Shown here: positions 19,138-28,736 of the stretch, in pieces
Position numbering within the stretch: position 1 is the stretch's first letter
Layout: every line of letters begins with the position of its first letter
Assembly (NCBI GenBank): GCA_009845905.1
Contig: VXYS01000004.1
Span: 772,548 to 836,547, forward strand
From: Gammaproteobacteria bacterium
GTDB lineage: Bacteria > Pseudomonadota > Gammaproteobacteria > Steroidobacterales > Foliamicaceae
Length of the DNA: 64,000 nt
Reading direction: 5' to 3'
Notes under the pieces: model-generated
Databases searched by the model: none
The model's input: the letters and a program-made list of their open reading frames with translations, nothing else
Told to the model about the DNA's origin: nothing
Translations under genes and position numbers: made by a program

Positions 19138-21744
19138 TCACACCACGAAATTGACGACCCGGCCCGGCACATACACTTCCCGCAGGATCGGGATTTCCGC
19201 CAGGTGGGCGGCCACCCGCTCGTTGCCGCGGGCAGCTGCCAGCACGTCGTCGCGCTCTGCGCCGGCCGCCACGCGAATGCTGGCGCGAAGCTTGCCGTTG
19301 ATCTGAACCGCGATCTCCACGGTCTCCTCCTTCAGCCATTCTTCGCGCGCCTCGGGCCAGGGCGCATTGGCCAGCGATTCGGCGTGACCCAGGCGTTCCC
19401 AGAGCTCTTCGCCCATGTGCGGCGCGAACGGGCTGATCAGCAGCACCAGCGGCTCGGCAACGGCGCGCGGCAGTTCATCCCAGCGGGCCGCCGCATTGAC
19501 CATTTCCATCAGCGCGGCGATGGCCGTGTTCAGCCGCAGCGTCCGGATGTCCTCGGTGACCTTCGCGATCGTGCGATGCAGAAGCCGCATCTGTTGGGCG
19601 TCCGGTTCCTTCTCGGCCACCCCGCGATCGAGCAGCGACCACAGCCGGTTGAGGAACCGATGCGGGCCCTCCACTCCGCGGGTACTCCAGGGTTTGGACT
19701 TCTCCAGCGGCCCCAGGAACATCTCGTAGAGGCGGAATGCGTCGGCCCCGCAGTGGCTCAGGACGTCTTCGGGATTGACCACGTTGCCGCGCGACTTGGA
19801 CATCTTGTGGGCGCGCGATTCGAGGACTACGGACGCATCCGCGGTCAGGACAAAGTTCTCCCCGCTCTTCAGCACGTCGTCCTCGCTCACGGCCACGGGT
19901 TCGAGTTCCTCGCCGCTGTCCTTCTCCACGTAGGCGGCCGGTTGCGAACCGCTCACGCGGCGCGCGCGTTCCGCCGAGACCAGCGCGCCGGCGTCGTCCC
20001 TGTAGGCGGTGTATTCGCGCTCGCCGAGAATCACGCCCTGATGCACGACCTTGCGGAAAGGCTCGTCGCAGGACACCAGGCCCGCGTCGTACAGCACCTT
20101 GTGCCAGAACCGCGCGTAGAGGAGATGCAGCACGGCGTGTTCGGCGCCGCCGATGTACAGATCCACCGGCATCCAGTAACGCTCCAGTTCCGGATCCACC
20201 AGGCGGCCCGGATTGTGGGGATCGATGAAGCGCAGGTAGTACCAGCACGAGCCCGCCCACTGCGGCATCGTGTTGGTCTCGCGGCGCGCCGGCCTGCCGC
20301 CGGACGGATCGACCGTGTCCAGCCAGTCCGTGGCCTTGGCCAGCGGCCCTTCCGGAGAACCGCTGGGCCGGAAGTCCTCCAGGTCCGGGAGCGTCAGCGG
20401 AAGTTCTGTTTCCGGAAGGGGACGCGCGACGCCGTCCACGAACACGACCGGGAACGGCTCGCCCCAGTAACGCTGGCGGCTGAACAGCCAGTCGCGCAGG
20501 CGGTAGGCGATCCTCGGCCGGCCCCGGCCGCGCCGGTCAAGCCAGTCCACCGCGGCCTGTTTGGCCTCCTCCATGCGCATGCCGTTCAGGAAATCGCTGT
20601 TGATCACCACGCCCTCGCCGCTGAAGGCCGCGTCCTCGTAGCCCTCCGGAGGTTGAACGGTGCGCACGACCTTCAGCGAATTCTCGAGCGCGAACTCCCA
20701 GTCGCGCTGGTCCTCGCCGGGAACGCCCATGATCGCGCCGGTGCCGTAGCCCATCAGCACGTAGTCGGCCACCCAGACCGGCACGTCCTCGCCGGTGACC
20801 GGGTGTCGGGCACGCGCTCCCGTGTCCACGCCGCTGCGGTCGTGCGCGTCGGCTGCGCGGTCGCGCTGGCTCTTGCGCGCCGCTTCGCGGCAATAGCGCC
20901 GCACCATGTCGATGCGCCGGGGGGTCGCGAGCTTCTCGACCAGCGGATGCTCCGGCGACAGGGCGAGGAAAGTGGCGCCGAAGATCGTGTCGGGACGGGT
21001 ACTGAATACCCGGATCTTTTCCTTGCGCCCGACCAGCTCGAAGTCGATCTCCGCCCCCACCGAGCGGCCTATCCAGTTGCGCTGCATCTCCAGCGTGGAT
21101 TCCGGCCAGTCCAGGCCGTCCAGCCCCTCCAGCAGGCGTTCCGCGTACTCGGTGATCCGAAGCATCCACTGCCTCAGGGGCCGGCGTTCGCAGGCGAAAC
21201 CGCCCACTTCCGAACGCCCTTCCACGACTTCCTCGTTGGCCAGGGTGGTGCCGAGTTCCGGGCACCACCAGACCGGCTGCTCGTCCTGGTAGGCGAGCCC
21301 GCGCTCGTGGAGTTTGAGGAATATCCACTGCGTCCAGCGGTAATAGTCCGGGTCCGCGGTGCTGATCTCGCGCGACCAGTCGTACGAGAACCCCAGCGAT
21401 TTCAGTTGCATGCGGAACCGGTCGATGTTGCGGCGCGTGGTCACCCGCGGATGCGTGTTGGTGCGCACCGCGTACTGCTCGGCCGGCAGGCCGAAGGCGT
21501 CCCAGCCGATCGGGTGAAGTACGTTGTAGCCGCGCATGCGCTTGTAACGGGCAACGATGTCGGTCGCCGTGTAGCCCTCCGGGTGGCCGACGTGCAGGCC
21601 GGCGCCGCTGGGATAGGGAAACATGTCGAGGATGTAGGCCTTGGGCCGCGAATGATCGGGCCGGACCGGCGTCCTGAACGTTCCATCACGCTCCCAGCGC
21701 GCTTGCCACTTCGGTTCGATTTCGGCAAACGGATACGAACTCAT
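19138..21744 (-). CDS. leuS: leucyl-tRNA synthetase
   Basis: LeuS charges tRNA-Leu and edits mischarged products. At 868 residues it matches E. coli (860). HIGH appears as FPYPSGAGLHVGHPEGYTATD near residue 40. The CP1 editing domain has GTGAIMGVPGEDQRDWEF, and the KMSKS loop is AHKMSKSRGNVVNPEDV. The anticodon-binding and C-terminal domains follow. It leads the block running through lptE to rsfS. The 899-codon frame on the opposite strand is a shadow. Confidence 0.97.
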   Translation of the reverse strand: MSSYPFAEIEPKWQARWERDGTFRTPVRPDHSRPKAYILDMFPYPSGAGLHVGHPEGYTATDIVARYKRMRGYNVLHPIGWDAFGLPAEQYAVRTNTHPRVTTRRNIDRFRMQLKSLGFSYDWSREISTADPDYYRWTQWIFLKLHERGLAYQDEQPVWWCPELGTTLANEEVVEGRSEVGGFACERRPLRQWMLRITEYAERLLEGLDGLDWPESTLEMQRNWIGRSVGAEIDFELVGRKEKIRVFSTRPDTIFGATFLALSPEHPLVEKLATPRRIDMVRRYCREAARKSQRDRAADAHDRSGVDTGARARHPVTGEDVPVWVADYVLMGYGTGAIMGVPGEDQRDWEFALENSLKVVRTVQPPEGYEDAAFSGEGVVINSDFLNGMRMEEAKQAAVDWLDRRGRGRPRIAYRLRDWLFSRQRYWGEPFPVVFVDGVARPLPETELPLTLPDLEDFRPSGSPEGPLAKATDWLDTVDPSGGRPARRETNTMPQWAGSCWYYLRFIDPHNPGRLVDPELERYWMPVDLYIGGAEHAVLHLLYARFWHKVLYDAGLVSCDEPFRKVVHQGVILGEREYTAYRDDAGALVSAERARRVSGSQPAAYVEKDSGEELEPVAVSEDDVLKSGENFVLTADASVVLESRAHKMSKSRGNVVNPEDVLSHCGADAFRLYEMFLGPLEKSKPWSTRGVEGPHRFLNRLWSLLDRGVAEKEPDAQQMRLLHRTIAKVTEDIRTLRLNTAIAALMEMVNAAARWDELPRAVAEPLVLLISPFAPHMGEELWERLGHAESLANAPWPEAREEWLKEETVEIAVQINGKLRASIRVAAGAERDDVLAAARGNERVAAHLAEIPILREVYVPGRVVNFVV

Positions 21745-21814
21745 AGGCGCGAATTGTACGGGCCACCAGCGTTATATTCGCTGGTGGGCGGAGCTTTCCA
21801 CCGCCCATGCTGAA

Positions 21815-21914
21815 GCTCGTCGTTCGCCCCCCTCCTCGTGGGAGCGTTGGAGCAGGGATAGCGAGAAACGAGCCAGGATGGCGTCTCCAACGAGGAGGAG
21901 GGCGAACGACGAGC
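21815..21914. repeat. 100-base stem-loop with 25-base arms (family A, copy 2)
   Basis: Arms 21815-21839 and 21890-21914 are reverse complements with one mismatch. The 50-base core 21840-21889 begins GGGAGCGTTGGAGCAGGGAT and ends CAGGATGGCGTCTCCA. The core matches that of the copy at 39420 in 46 of 50 positions in opposite orientation, while the arms share nothing. It lies between leuS and the small acyl-CoA dehydrogenase gene. Confidence 0.85.
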
Positions 21915-21930
21915 GAGGAAGCAGTTGAGT

Positions 21931-22722
21931 CTAGCGAGTCAGGGCCGCCCAGGTTGCGCTCGGGCCCGCGGAGATGGCGCGCCTGCCGATGGCCTCGGCC
22001 CAGTCGGTATCGCGGCCGTACTCGGCGCGCCAGCGCCATAGAGGCAGGCTGAAGTACTGCAACCCCATCTCCTCGGTAAACCCGATCGCTCCATGCACCC
22101 CATGCGCGATCTGCGTAACCGAATGCACGAGTTCCGAGCAGCGGCACTTGGCGATGGCGACCGCCAGCCACGCCGGGTTCTCCCCGGACTCCGGCATGCC
22201 GTGCTTCTGTACGGCCGCGAAGGCCTGCTGCGACGCCGCCTGCATGCAGGCCGCGTAGCCCGCGAGCTCGGCCATTTGCTGCTGCACGGCCTGGAACTTC
22301 GCAATCGGGCGCCCGAACTGCGTGCGCTCCGAACAATACGCGGCCGTGCGCTCCACCAGTCCCTGCGCGGCGCCCGCCATCTGCGCCGAGCGGAGCAGCG
22401 CGCCTGCCGGCATCGGCAACGGCGACGCGCCGGCGGCGGCATCTTCGGCGCCATGGCCGAGTCCGCGCCGGATCATGGTTTCGGGCAATGCGCCCGGAGC
22501 TGCGTAGCGTCCGCAGGCCTCGGCGATGACGAATGCGTCCGGCCACCCCCCGCCATAGCCCCCCTGTTCCTGCGGCACCAGCACCGCGTCCAGGCCCATC
22601 TCGAGCGCCAGTTCCATGAAGCGGACGCCGCCGGAGCCATGCGCCTCGGCGAGATCTTCGGGCGCCAGATTTTCGGCGAACATACGCTCCACCGTTTCCA
22701 CCAGCAGCGGGTCGGCGCGCAT
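21931..22722 (-). CDS. short acyl-CoA dehydrogenase-like protein lacking the middle beta domain
   Basis: A 263-residue member of the acyl-CoA dehydrogenase family, which is normally about 380 residues. An N-terminal helical part (MGLDAVLVPQEQGGYGGGWPDAFVIAEACGRYAAPGALPE) leads after about 40 residues straight into the C-terminal four-helix domain (AYCSERTQFGRPIAKFQAVQQQMAE and QIAHGVHGAIGFTEEMGLQYF). The beta-barrel domain with the usual FAD and substrate contacts is missing. The ATG overlaps the previous stop by one base, so it is translated with the full-size partner. It may be a non-catalytic or half-site subunit of a heteromeric dehydrogenase. Confidence 0.82.
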   Translation of the reverse strand: MRADPLLVETVERMFAENLAPEDLAEAHGSGGVRFMELALEMGLDAVLVPQEQGGYGGGWPDAFVIAEACGRYAAPGALPETMIRRGLGHGAEDAAAGASPLPMPAGALLRSAQMAGAAQGLVERTAAYCSERTQFGRPIAKFQAVQQQMAELAGYAACMQAASQQAFAAVQKHGMPESGENPAWLAVAIAKCRCSELVHSVTQIAHGVHGAIGFTEEMGLQYFSLPLWRWRAEYGRDTDWAEAIGRRAISAGPSATWAALTR

Positions 22723-23873
22723 CACCGAAGCCCCAGGCCGCGCGCGATGATGCCGCGCAGGATTTCGCCGCTGCCCCCGCGCAGCGAGAACGACGGCGCC
22801 AGGACCGTCATCAGGTGCAGCGCCTGCTGGTAAGGATGCGCCTCCTCCCCGCCGTCCGGCGGCAGATCGACGATCTCCTGGGCCAGCCGCGGCAGCGACT
22901 GCTCGAAACGGGTGCCCATGTCCTTGACCATGGCTGCTTCCAGGGCCGGCGACTCGCCGCTCTCCAGCATCGCTGCAACCGACAGCGACATGGCGCGCAG
23001 CGCGCCCAGTTGCGCCACGATACGGCCCACGGCCGCGGCAGCCGAACCGCCGGCTTCGCGCTCGCCCAGTACGAGCAACATCTCGTTGAACAAGGCCTGG
23101 CAGGAGAGATAGCGCTCGGGACCGGAGCGCTCCAGGGCCAGTTCCTCGGTCACCTGCTTCCAGCCCTCGTTCTCGACCCCGATCAACGCGTCTTCCGCCA
23201 GCAATGCGTCCTCGAAATGAACCTCGTTGAAGTGTTCGCGGCCGGCAATGTCCCGGATCGGTGCGATGCGTATGCCGGGCGTGTTGCGCAAATCCACCAG
23301 GAACTGCGACAGCCCCTCGTTCCGGCGCTGGCCCTCCCCGGTGCGAAACAGCGCGATCATGTAGTGCGCACGGTGTGCGTTGGTGGTCCAGATCTTCGTT
23401 CCGTTGACCCGCCAGCCCGACGCAGTCCTCGTCGCCCGGGTGCGCAGCGAGGCCAGGTCCGATCCCGAATCCGGCTCGCTCATGCCGATGCAGAAACACA
23501 GTTCCCCGCGGCATATGTGCGGGATGATTCTCCGCTTGAGTTCCTCGCTGCCGTAGCGCAGGATCAGCGGGCCGCTTTGCCGGTCGGCGAACCAGTGAAA
23601 GCCGGTCGGCGCGCCGGCGGCAAGGCACTCCTCCAGCACCACGAACCGCTCGAGCTGGGAGCGTCCGCCGCCGCCGTACTCCTCCGGAAAACCCAGGCCG
23701 ATGTAGCCGGCCTCGCCCATGCGGCGGCTGAAATCCGGGTTGCAGGCGTCCCAGGAGAGGGCCCGCTCGCTCAGCGGCACGTCCCGCAAGGCATCAGCGA
23801 GGAACGCGCGCACCTCCCCGCGCAGGGCCTCCGCCCCCTCGGGCATTTCCGGCGGAGAAAAATCAGCCCGCAT
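22722..23873 (-). CDS. acyl-CoA dehydrogenase family protein
   Basis: A full-length 383-residue flavoprotein that should introduce a double bond into an acyl-CoA thioester. The N-terminal helical domain, FCIGMSEPDSGSDLASLRTRATR (FAD-binding beta-domain signature), WRVNGTKIWTTNAHRAHYMIALFRT, and C-terminal APSFSLRGGSGEILRGIIARGLG are all present. It is coupled to the short homologue downstream. Paired acyl-CoA dehydrogenases often act on bulky substrates such as steroid or branched side chains; the substrate cannot be read here. A ferredoxin gene is 36 bases upstream. Confidence 0.92.
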   Translation of the reverse strand: MRADFSPPEMPEGAEALRGEVRAFLADALRDVPLSERALSWDACNPDFSRRMGEAGYIGLGFPEEYGGGGRSQLERFVVLEECLAAGAPTGFHWFADRQSGPLILRYGSEELKRRIIPHICRGELCFCIGMSEPDSGSDLASLRTRATRTASGWRVNGTKIWTTNAHRAHYMIALFRTGEGQRRNEGLSQFLVDLRNTPGIRIAPIRDIAGREHFNEVHFEDALLAEDALIGVENEGWKQVTEELALERSGPERYLSCQALFNEMLLVLGEREAGGSAAAAVGRIVAQLGALRAMSLSVAAMLESGESPALEAAMVKDMGTRFEQSLPRLAQEIVDLPPDGGEEAHPYQQALHLMTVLAPSFSLRGGSGEILRGIIARGLGLR

Positions 23874-23909
23874 ATGGCGCGTTGACGCGGCGCAAGCCGG
23901 CGAAGCTCC

Positions 23910-24224
23910 TTATTCTTCGGGGGCGATGGTGAGGGTAAGGCCGTCCAACTCCTCGGAGAACCTGAGCTGGCAGGTCAGCCGCGATTTTTCCGAGAAGTAC
24001 TCCAGTTCCGACAACAGCTCTTCCTCTTCCGGCGACCGGGGCGGCAACCTGGACCGCCAGGTGGAATCGATGTAGCAGTGGCAGGTCGCGCAGGAGCACA
24101 TGCCGCCGCACAGCGCCTCGACCCCGTTGTCGAGCTCGCGCAGGGTCTCCATGACGCTGGCGCCGGTATGGCCTTCCACGACCAGGGATTCGCCCATCCG
24201 GTCGGTTACGTAAATCCGCGCCAT
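23910..24224 (-). CDS. [2Fe-2S] ferredoxin, adrenodoxin type
   Basis: A 104-residue electron carrier. The cluster ligands are ALCGGMCSCATCHCY (Cys spacing x5, x2) plus the distal Cys in LTCQLRFSEELDGL. MARIYVTDRMGESLVVEGHTGASVMETLRE is the ferredoxin fold start. This subtype commonly serves cytochrome P450s or Rieske oxygenases; neither is in the window. It is upstream of the acyl-CoA dehydrogenase pair on the same strand. Confidence 0.93.
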   Translation of the reverse strand: MARIYVTDRMGESLVVEGHTGASVMETLRELDNGVEALCGGMCSCATCHCYIDSTWRSRLPPRSPEEEELLSELEYFSEKSRLTCQLRFSEELDGLTLTIAPEE

Positions 24225-24261
24225 TGCCGATCCAGTGTGCTGTCCCCTGACGGGCCCCGGC

Positions 24262-24603
24262 TCAGGCCGTGCCGGCGTTACGATCCAGCGGCGTGTGGAA
24301 GTACTCGCTCTCCTCGCAATGCTGCTTGACCTCCTCCATGAGGCGGGCCAGCCGCTGCTCGGCGGTCGATACCGAGGCGCAGGACTCGCACAGCGGATCG
24401 CTGCAGGGCTGGCGCGAAAACAGCCAGAAATGGACCGCGCCCGCCAGCAGGCCCGAGGCCACGTCCCAGGCGTCCGGCTCGTCGTTGGATTCCAGCAGCC
24501 TGTTGCCGCCGTTTATGACGGCGTCAATCGCTTCCTGGAAACCTTCGGGATACTCTTCTTCGCCGGTGAAGTAGTCGTCCGGCAGCAGATTATCGGTACT
24601 CAT
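24262..24603 (-). CDS. conserved-looking protein of unknown function
   Basis: A 113-residue acidic soluble protein that I do not recognise. It opens MSTDNLLPDDYFTGEEEYPEGF, has a small helical middle (DVASGLLAGAVHFWLFSRQ), then a Cys cluster CSDPLCESCASV that could bind a metal, and ends with a charged helix (AEQRLARLMEEVKQHCEESE). It precedes the ferredoxin by 37 bases on the same strand. The frame is clean and uses codons like its neighbours. Confidence 0.65.
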   Translation of the reverse strand: MSTDNLLPDDYFTGEEEYPEGFQEAIDAVINGGNRLLESNDEPDAWDVASGLLAGAVHFWLFSRQPCSDPLCESCASVSTAEQRLARLMEEVKQHCEESEYFHTPLDRNAGTA

Positions 24604-24654
24604 GCGCTTACCCGTACTACGCTTACGAGGCCGCCATATGGTACACCGACGGCG

Positions 24655-27276
24655 TCAGAAACGGTAACTCACGCGGAAGTAAACGAACCCGCCGTTGTAG
24701 TCGTAAGGGGAACTCTCGGGCTGTGCGTTTCCCTGGCCCGACGACTCGCCCTCAACGGCGCCGGGCGAAGTATCGAACAGGTTCTGCACCCCTGCGCTGG
24801 CCGTGTATCCGCCGGCGAAGTCATAGCTCAGCTCCGCATCCACCAGAAAATCGCCGCCCCAGGAATCGAGGCTGCCGCAGCCTGCGCTCTGGAAACGGCA
24901 GGCGTCCCATCCGGCAAAGTAGCTGCCGCGGGCCAGCAGGCGCCAGGCGCCCCAGGCGTGGTCCCAGGTGGCCGCGACGCGGTGCGCGGGGTTCATGTCC
25001 TCAAGCTCGGTACGGCGGCGCATCGACAGGAGGCTGACGGTCTGGACTTCGTCCAGCCGTGTCCCGAGGACTTCGCTGACCGTGAATGGAGGCGAGAAGT
25101 CGTCCAGCTCGGTCCGGGTCCAGTTCCACGCCAGCGTCAGTTCGCTGCTTCCGCCGAAGGCCGCGAAAGCGTAGTTCAGGGACACGTCCAGGCCGGTGGT
25201 CGTGGTGCCGAAATCGTTGGTCAGGAAGTTGATGGTCGTGACCTCGCTTCCCGCCGCCAGGCCGCTTTGCTCCAGCAGGAACGCGATCTGGTCGGTAATC
25301 CGGATGTCGCCGGTCGGCGAAATGCGGTCGGCGATTTCGATGCGGAAGAAGTCGGCCCTGATGCGGGCGGCGGCGGAGAAATCGTAAGTCAGTCCCACCG
25401 AAAAGCCGACCGAGGTCTCCTCCTTCAGCGGTTCGCCGCCCAGCGCCCGGGCCACGGGATTCGTGGGCGGCACCTTGCCGACTTCCTGCAATCCTCCGAG
25501 ACCGCTGAAGGTCGTTGAAAGCACTGCAACATTGGCCTGCCCCGGTGACGGCGCGCGAAAACCCGTACTGGCCGTCGCGCGCAGGGCGAGATCGGCGGAC
25601 GCTCGCCACAAGGCCGAAAGCTTGCCGTTGATCGTGGTGCCGAAATCGTCGTAGAAGTCCTCGTAACGCAGCGCAAAGCCCATGGTCAGGTTGGCCGTCA
25701 GGTCGGCCTCCAGATCGACGTAGGCCGCGTAGTTCGGGCGGTCCCACTTGCCCGCATTGCGCGGATTCAGACCCTGGAATCCGTTCGAACCGATGCTGAA
25801 GGAACCGGCGATGCGGCCGTCGGCGTAGGGCCCTACCCGGTACGAGTCCGGATCGCCGGCCACCGTTTCGAATTCCTCGTTGCGCCACTCCAGACCCGCG
25901 GCCACGTTCAGCGGCGAATGGAACGCGCCGACCTCGAGCGGATAAACGGCATCCAGGTTCACATTGGTCTCGTTCTGTATGTATTCGCGCGGCTTGAAGT
26001 CGGTGGGCGTCTCGGGCCCCAGCGACGCGTTGATCGTGTTGCGCATGAAGAACGCGACCTGGCTCTCGGCGCTTGAAACGCTGAGATCCCAGCTCAGGCC
26101 GTTCAGGAACTCGCCGCGCAACCCCCCGGTAAGGCTGAAGTCGCTGATGTCGGCCCCGAAACGGGGCGTAAACCCGCCGGGGAAACGCTCGTTGAAGAGA
26201 AAACAGGCGCCCCGCGTGGATTGCACGAACGCGCTTACGGCGCTGAAGTCGGCCTCCAGCCCCGGGACCGTCGCCTGGCAATCGATCGCGTCATCGGGGT
26301 TCAGGTCCGCGACCAGGCGCCGCGTGCCGGTGCGGAAGACGCCATTGCGCGCCGCGCTTCCGCCGGGAGCGCGGAAGAAGAAGCCGCCTTCCGACGTGCG
26401 CGTCGAATAGTTGCCGAAGGAGTAGAGATCGATCCCGGACGGCAATTCGGCAGCCATGTTGTAGAACGTGGTGATCGCATCGTCGATGACCGGGTTGCCC
26501 CAGATCTGAGCCGGCTCGGCAACCGGGTAGCCCTGCGCCGCCAGCGCCGAGGCGTTGGCCCGCTGGACCGCCCGGACCGTCGGGTCCAGCGTCTTGTACT
26601 CGGCGCTCAGATTGAGGAAACCGGCGCCGCCCAGCGGCAGCCCGACGTTGCCCGCCACCTGCGTCAATCCGCCGTCGCCCTCATAGTACTCGCCGTAGCG
26701 CGCCTCCAGCATTCCGCCTTCCGAACTGTTCCTGAGCTGAAAATTGATCACGCCGGCAATCGCGTCGGACCCGTACTGGGCCGAGGCGCCGTCGCGCAGA
26801 ATCTCGACGCGGTCGATCGCGATGGCCGGGATCACGAACAGGTCCGGGCCCTGCGAGCCGGAATTGAGCGAACTGCCCAGAAACGCGATCACCCCGGAGC
26901 GGTGGCGGCGCTTCTCGTTCACCAGGACCAGCGCCGAGTCGGGCGGCAGGCCGCGCAAGGTGGCGGGCCGCACCAGGGTCGCTTCGTCGTCGATGCCGTG
27001 CCGCTGCACATTGTAGGAAAGCGTCGTGTTTCGCAGCAGATCGTCAAGATCGGTTGCGCCCTGGTTCATCAGGTCCTCGCCCGATACCACGTCGACGGGA
27101 ACCGGCACGTTTTCCAGGTTCGCGTCCTTTCGCCGGGTCCCGACCACGACAATTTCCTCGAGGACGGGCGTCGTAGCCTCCTGCCCGCCGGACGCCGGTT
27201 CCTGAGCGGCAGCCCCGGCCGCGCCAAAAAAACAAACCGCCGATGCAAGGAGAACCTTGCGTATACAGGTATTCAT
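24655..27276 (-). CDS. TonB-dependent outer-membrane receptor
   Basis: A complete 873-residue receptor. The signal peptide ends GAAGAAAQEP; the TonB-box region is VLEEIVVVGTRRKDANLENVPVPV. The plug has TLRGLPPDSALVLVNEKRRH and VEILRDGASAQYGSDAIAGVINFQ, and the barrel ends with YNGGFVYFRVSYRF, whose last Phe is the assembly signal. The VLVNEKRRH motif places it near the large family common in xanthomonads and sphingomonads that import plant- or alga-derived compounds. No riboswitch or Fur-like site is visible upstream. The substrate is unknown. Confidence 0.94.
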   Translation of the reverse strand: MNTCIRKVLLASAVCFFGAAGAAAQEPASGGQEATTPVLEEIVVVGTRRKDANLENVPVPVDVVSGEDLMNQGATDLDDLLRNTTLSYNVQRHGIDDEATLVRPATLRGLPPDSALVLVNEKRRHRSGVIAFLGSSLNSGSQGPDLFVIPAIAIDRVEILRDGASAQYGSDAIAGVINFQLRNSSEGGMLEARYGEYYEGDGGLTQVAGNVGLPLGGAGFLNLSAEYKTLDPTVRAVQRANASALAAQGYPVAEPAQIWGNPVIDDAITTFYNMAAELPSGIDLYSFGNYSTRTSEGGFFFRAPGGSAARNGVFRTGTRRLVADLNPDDAIDCQATVPGLEADFSAVSAFVQSTRGACFLFNERFPGGFTPRFGADISDFSLTGGLRGEFLNGLSWDLSVSSAESQVAFFMRNTINASLGPETPTDFKPREYIQNETNVNLDAVYPLEVGAFHSPLNVAAGLEWRNEEFETVAGDPDSYRVGPYADGRIAGSFSIGSNGFQGLNPRNAGKWDRPNYAAYVDLEADLTANLTMGFALRYEDFYDDFGTTINGKLSALWRASADLALRATASTGFRAPSPGQANVAVLSTTFSGLGGLQEVGKVPPTNPVARALGGEPLKEETSVGFSVGLTYDFSAAARIRADFFRIEIADRISPTGDIRITDQIAFLLEQSGLAAGSEVTTINFLTNDFGTTTTGLDVSLNYAFAAFGGSSELTLAWNWTRTELDDFSPPFTVSEVLGTRLDEVQTVSLLSMRRRTELEDMNPAHRVAATWDHAWGAWRLLARGSYFAGWDACRFQSAGCGSLDSWGGDFLVDAELSYDFAGGYTASAGVQNLFDTSPGAVEGESSGQGNAQPESSPYDYNGGFVYFRVSYRF

Positions 27277-27330
27277 TGCGCTGCCCCCGCATTCATTCGC
27301 CGGCGCATCGTACCAGACGCCGGGATAACC

Positions 27331-27415
27331 GGGAACGAGGGCATGTCCCTCGCGGCGTCCCCCTGGGCGGGAGGGCGTCCCGCCCTCCGCGAAGGCGAGA
27401 CGCCTTCGCTCCCGG
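27331..27415. repeat. cluster of three REP-like hairpins
   Basis: Three hairpins in a row: GGGAACGAGGG..CCCTCG with a diverged loop, GGAGGGC-GTCCC-GCCCTCC, and GCGAAGGC-GAGAC-GCCTTCGC followed by TCCCGGG. The cluster fills most of the 141 bases between the OFA transporter stop and the receptor start. Confidence 0.75.
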
Positions 27416-27417
27416 GA

Positions 27418-28734
27418 CTAGGAAGCGGCGGTTTGCGGGATGCCGTACTCGCGCAGCGTCGCCTCCATCGTGGGGCGGCCCAGCCGTATCCGGCTGTCGC
27501 TCAGGAGGTAGGAAAACACGAAGCCGGCCCCCAGCATCATTACGCCGATCAGGAAGCAGTAGAGCACGGCCCGGTCAGGATACACGTCCTTCAGGTAGCC
27601 CACGTACACCGGCCCGGCAATGCCGGCCGCCGCCCAGGCCGTGAGGACGGCGCCGTAGATGGTGGACATCTTCTTCGGACCGAAAACGTCCAGCACGAAC
27701 GACGGCATGGTGGCGAACCCGCCGCCGAAACACAGCAGCACGTAACAGACCAGCGCGGAAAACACGATGGGATTGGTTTCGGTCATCAGGATGCCGAACA
27801 CCACCATCTGGCTGGCCAGCAGGATCCGGAACACGGCCACCCGTCCGATGCGGTCGGACAGCAATCCCCAGAACAGGCGTCCCACGCCGTTGCACAGGGA
27901 ACTCACGGCAATCAGCGTTGCGCCGTATTCGGCAAGAATTGCCGGTTCGAGCGAAGGATCGGACAGTCCCCAGACCTCCTGCAGCAACTCCGACTGGAAA
28001 CTGATCACGGAAATGCCCGCGGCGATATTGAAGAAGAAAACGATCCAGAGAATGACGAAAGCCGGGGACCTGATGTACGGCCACACCGACTCCGGCCCGC
28101 CGGCGGCGGATGCCTGCGGCGCGGACGGAGTCCCGGGCGCCGGCTCCGTTTCCGGGGGATTGCTCAGGAAGAGACTGCAGGGAATCAGTACGCAGGCGAA
28201 AATCACGCCCAGCCAGACAAACACCAGCGAAAGGTCCTCGCCCGCCTGCAATACGAGCAGGGGCGCCAGGCCCTTGCTCAGCAGGAAGGCGCCCACTCCG
28301 AATCCCATCACCACAATGCCCGTCACCAATCCCTTGCGGTCGGGGAACCATTTCGCGACGGTGGCGACCGGTGTCACGTATCCCATCCCGATGCCCGCGC
28401 CGCCGATCACCCCGTAGCCCAGGTAGAACAGCGGAATCCAGTCCAGGTACAGCGCGAGGCCGCCGATCAGGTATCCGACGGAGAACAGTGCGCTGCCCAG
28501 AAGGGCCAGCCGCCTCGGCCCCAGCCGCGGCAGCGCCTGCCCGGCCCATGCCGCCGAGACGCCGAGCGTAAAGATCGTGATGCTGAATGCCCATGCGGAC
28601 TGGGTAAACGTCCAACCCGATTGCCTTACAAGGATCGTCTGAAAGAAGCTCCAGGCGTAGACCGTGCCCAGGCACACCTGCAGCGTCGTGCAGAAGAGCG
28701 CGATGACGGTCCGCGGCAAGCGTATGGTTTTCAT
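27418..28734 (-). CDS. OFA-type major facilitator superfamily transporter
   Basis: A 438-residue inner-membrane carrier with twelve predicted helices. The opening VCLGTVYAWSFFQTILVRQSGWT, the GIGMGYVTPVATVAKWFPDRKGLVTGI segment and NGVGRLFWGLLSDRIGR are hallmarks of the oxalate/formate antiporter (OFA, YhjX-like) branch, which moves small mono- or dicarboxylates. It follows the HAMP membrane protein gene by two bases, which in turn follows the substrate-binding protein gene. I infer that the three work on the same small-acid substrate. Confidence 0.9.
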   Translation of the reverse strand: MKTIRLPRTVIALFCTTLQVCLGTVYAWSFFQTILVRQSGWTFTQSAWAFSITIFTLGVSAAWAGQALPRLGPRRLALLGSALFSVGYLIGGLALYLDWIPLFYLGYGVIGGAGIGMGYVTPVATVAKWFPDRKGLVTGIVVMGFGVGAFLLSKGLAPLLVLQAGEDLSLVFVWLGVIFACVLIPCSLFLSNPPETEPAPGTPSAPQASAAGGPESVWPYIRSPAFVILWIVFFFNIAAGISVISFQSELLQEVWGLSDPSLEPAILAEYGATLIAVSSLCNGVGRLFWGLLSDRIGRVAVFRILLASQMVVFGILMTETNPIVFSALVCYVLLCFGGGFATMPSFVLDVFGPKKMSTIYGAVLTAWAAAGIAGPVYVGYLKDVYPDRAVLYCFLIGVMMLGAGFVFSYLLSDSRIRLGRPTMEATLREYGIPQTAAS

Positions 28735-28736
28735 TT

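Noticed and set aside
19114-21813. 899-codon plus-strand open frame opposite leuS
   Set aside because: It is antisense to an unmistakable leuS, has no domain, and long antisense frames are expected at this G+C content.
21815-21914. Insertion sequence with terminal inverted repeats
   Set aside because: There is no transposase, total length is only 100 bases, there is no target-site duplication that I can see, and the supposed terminal repeats differ between copies.
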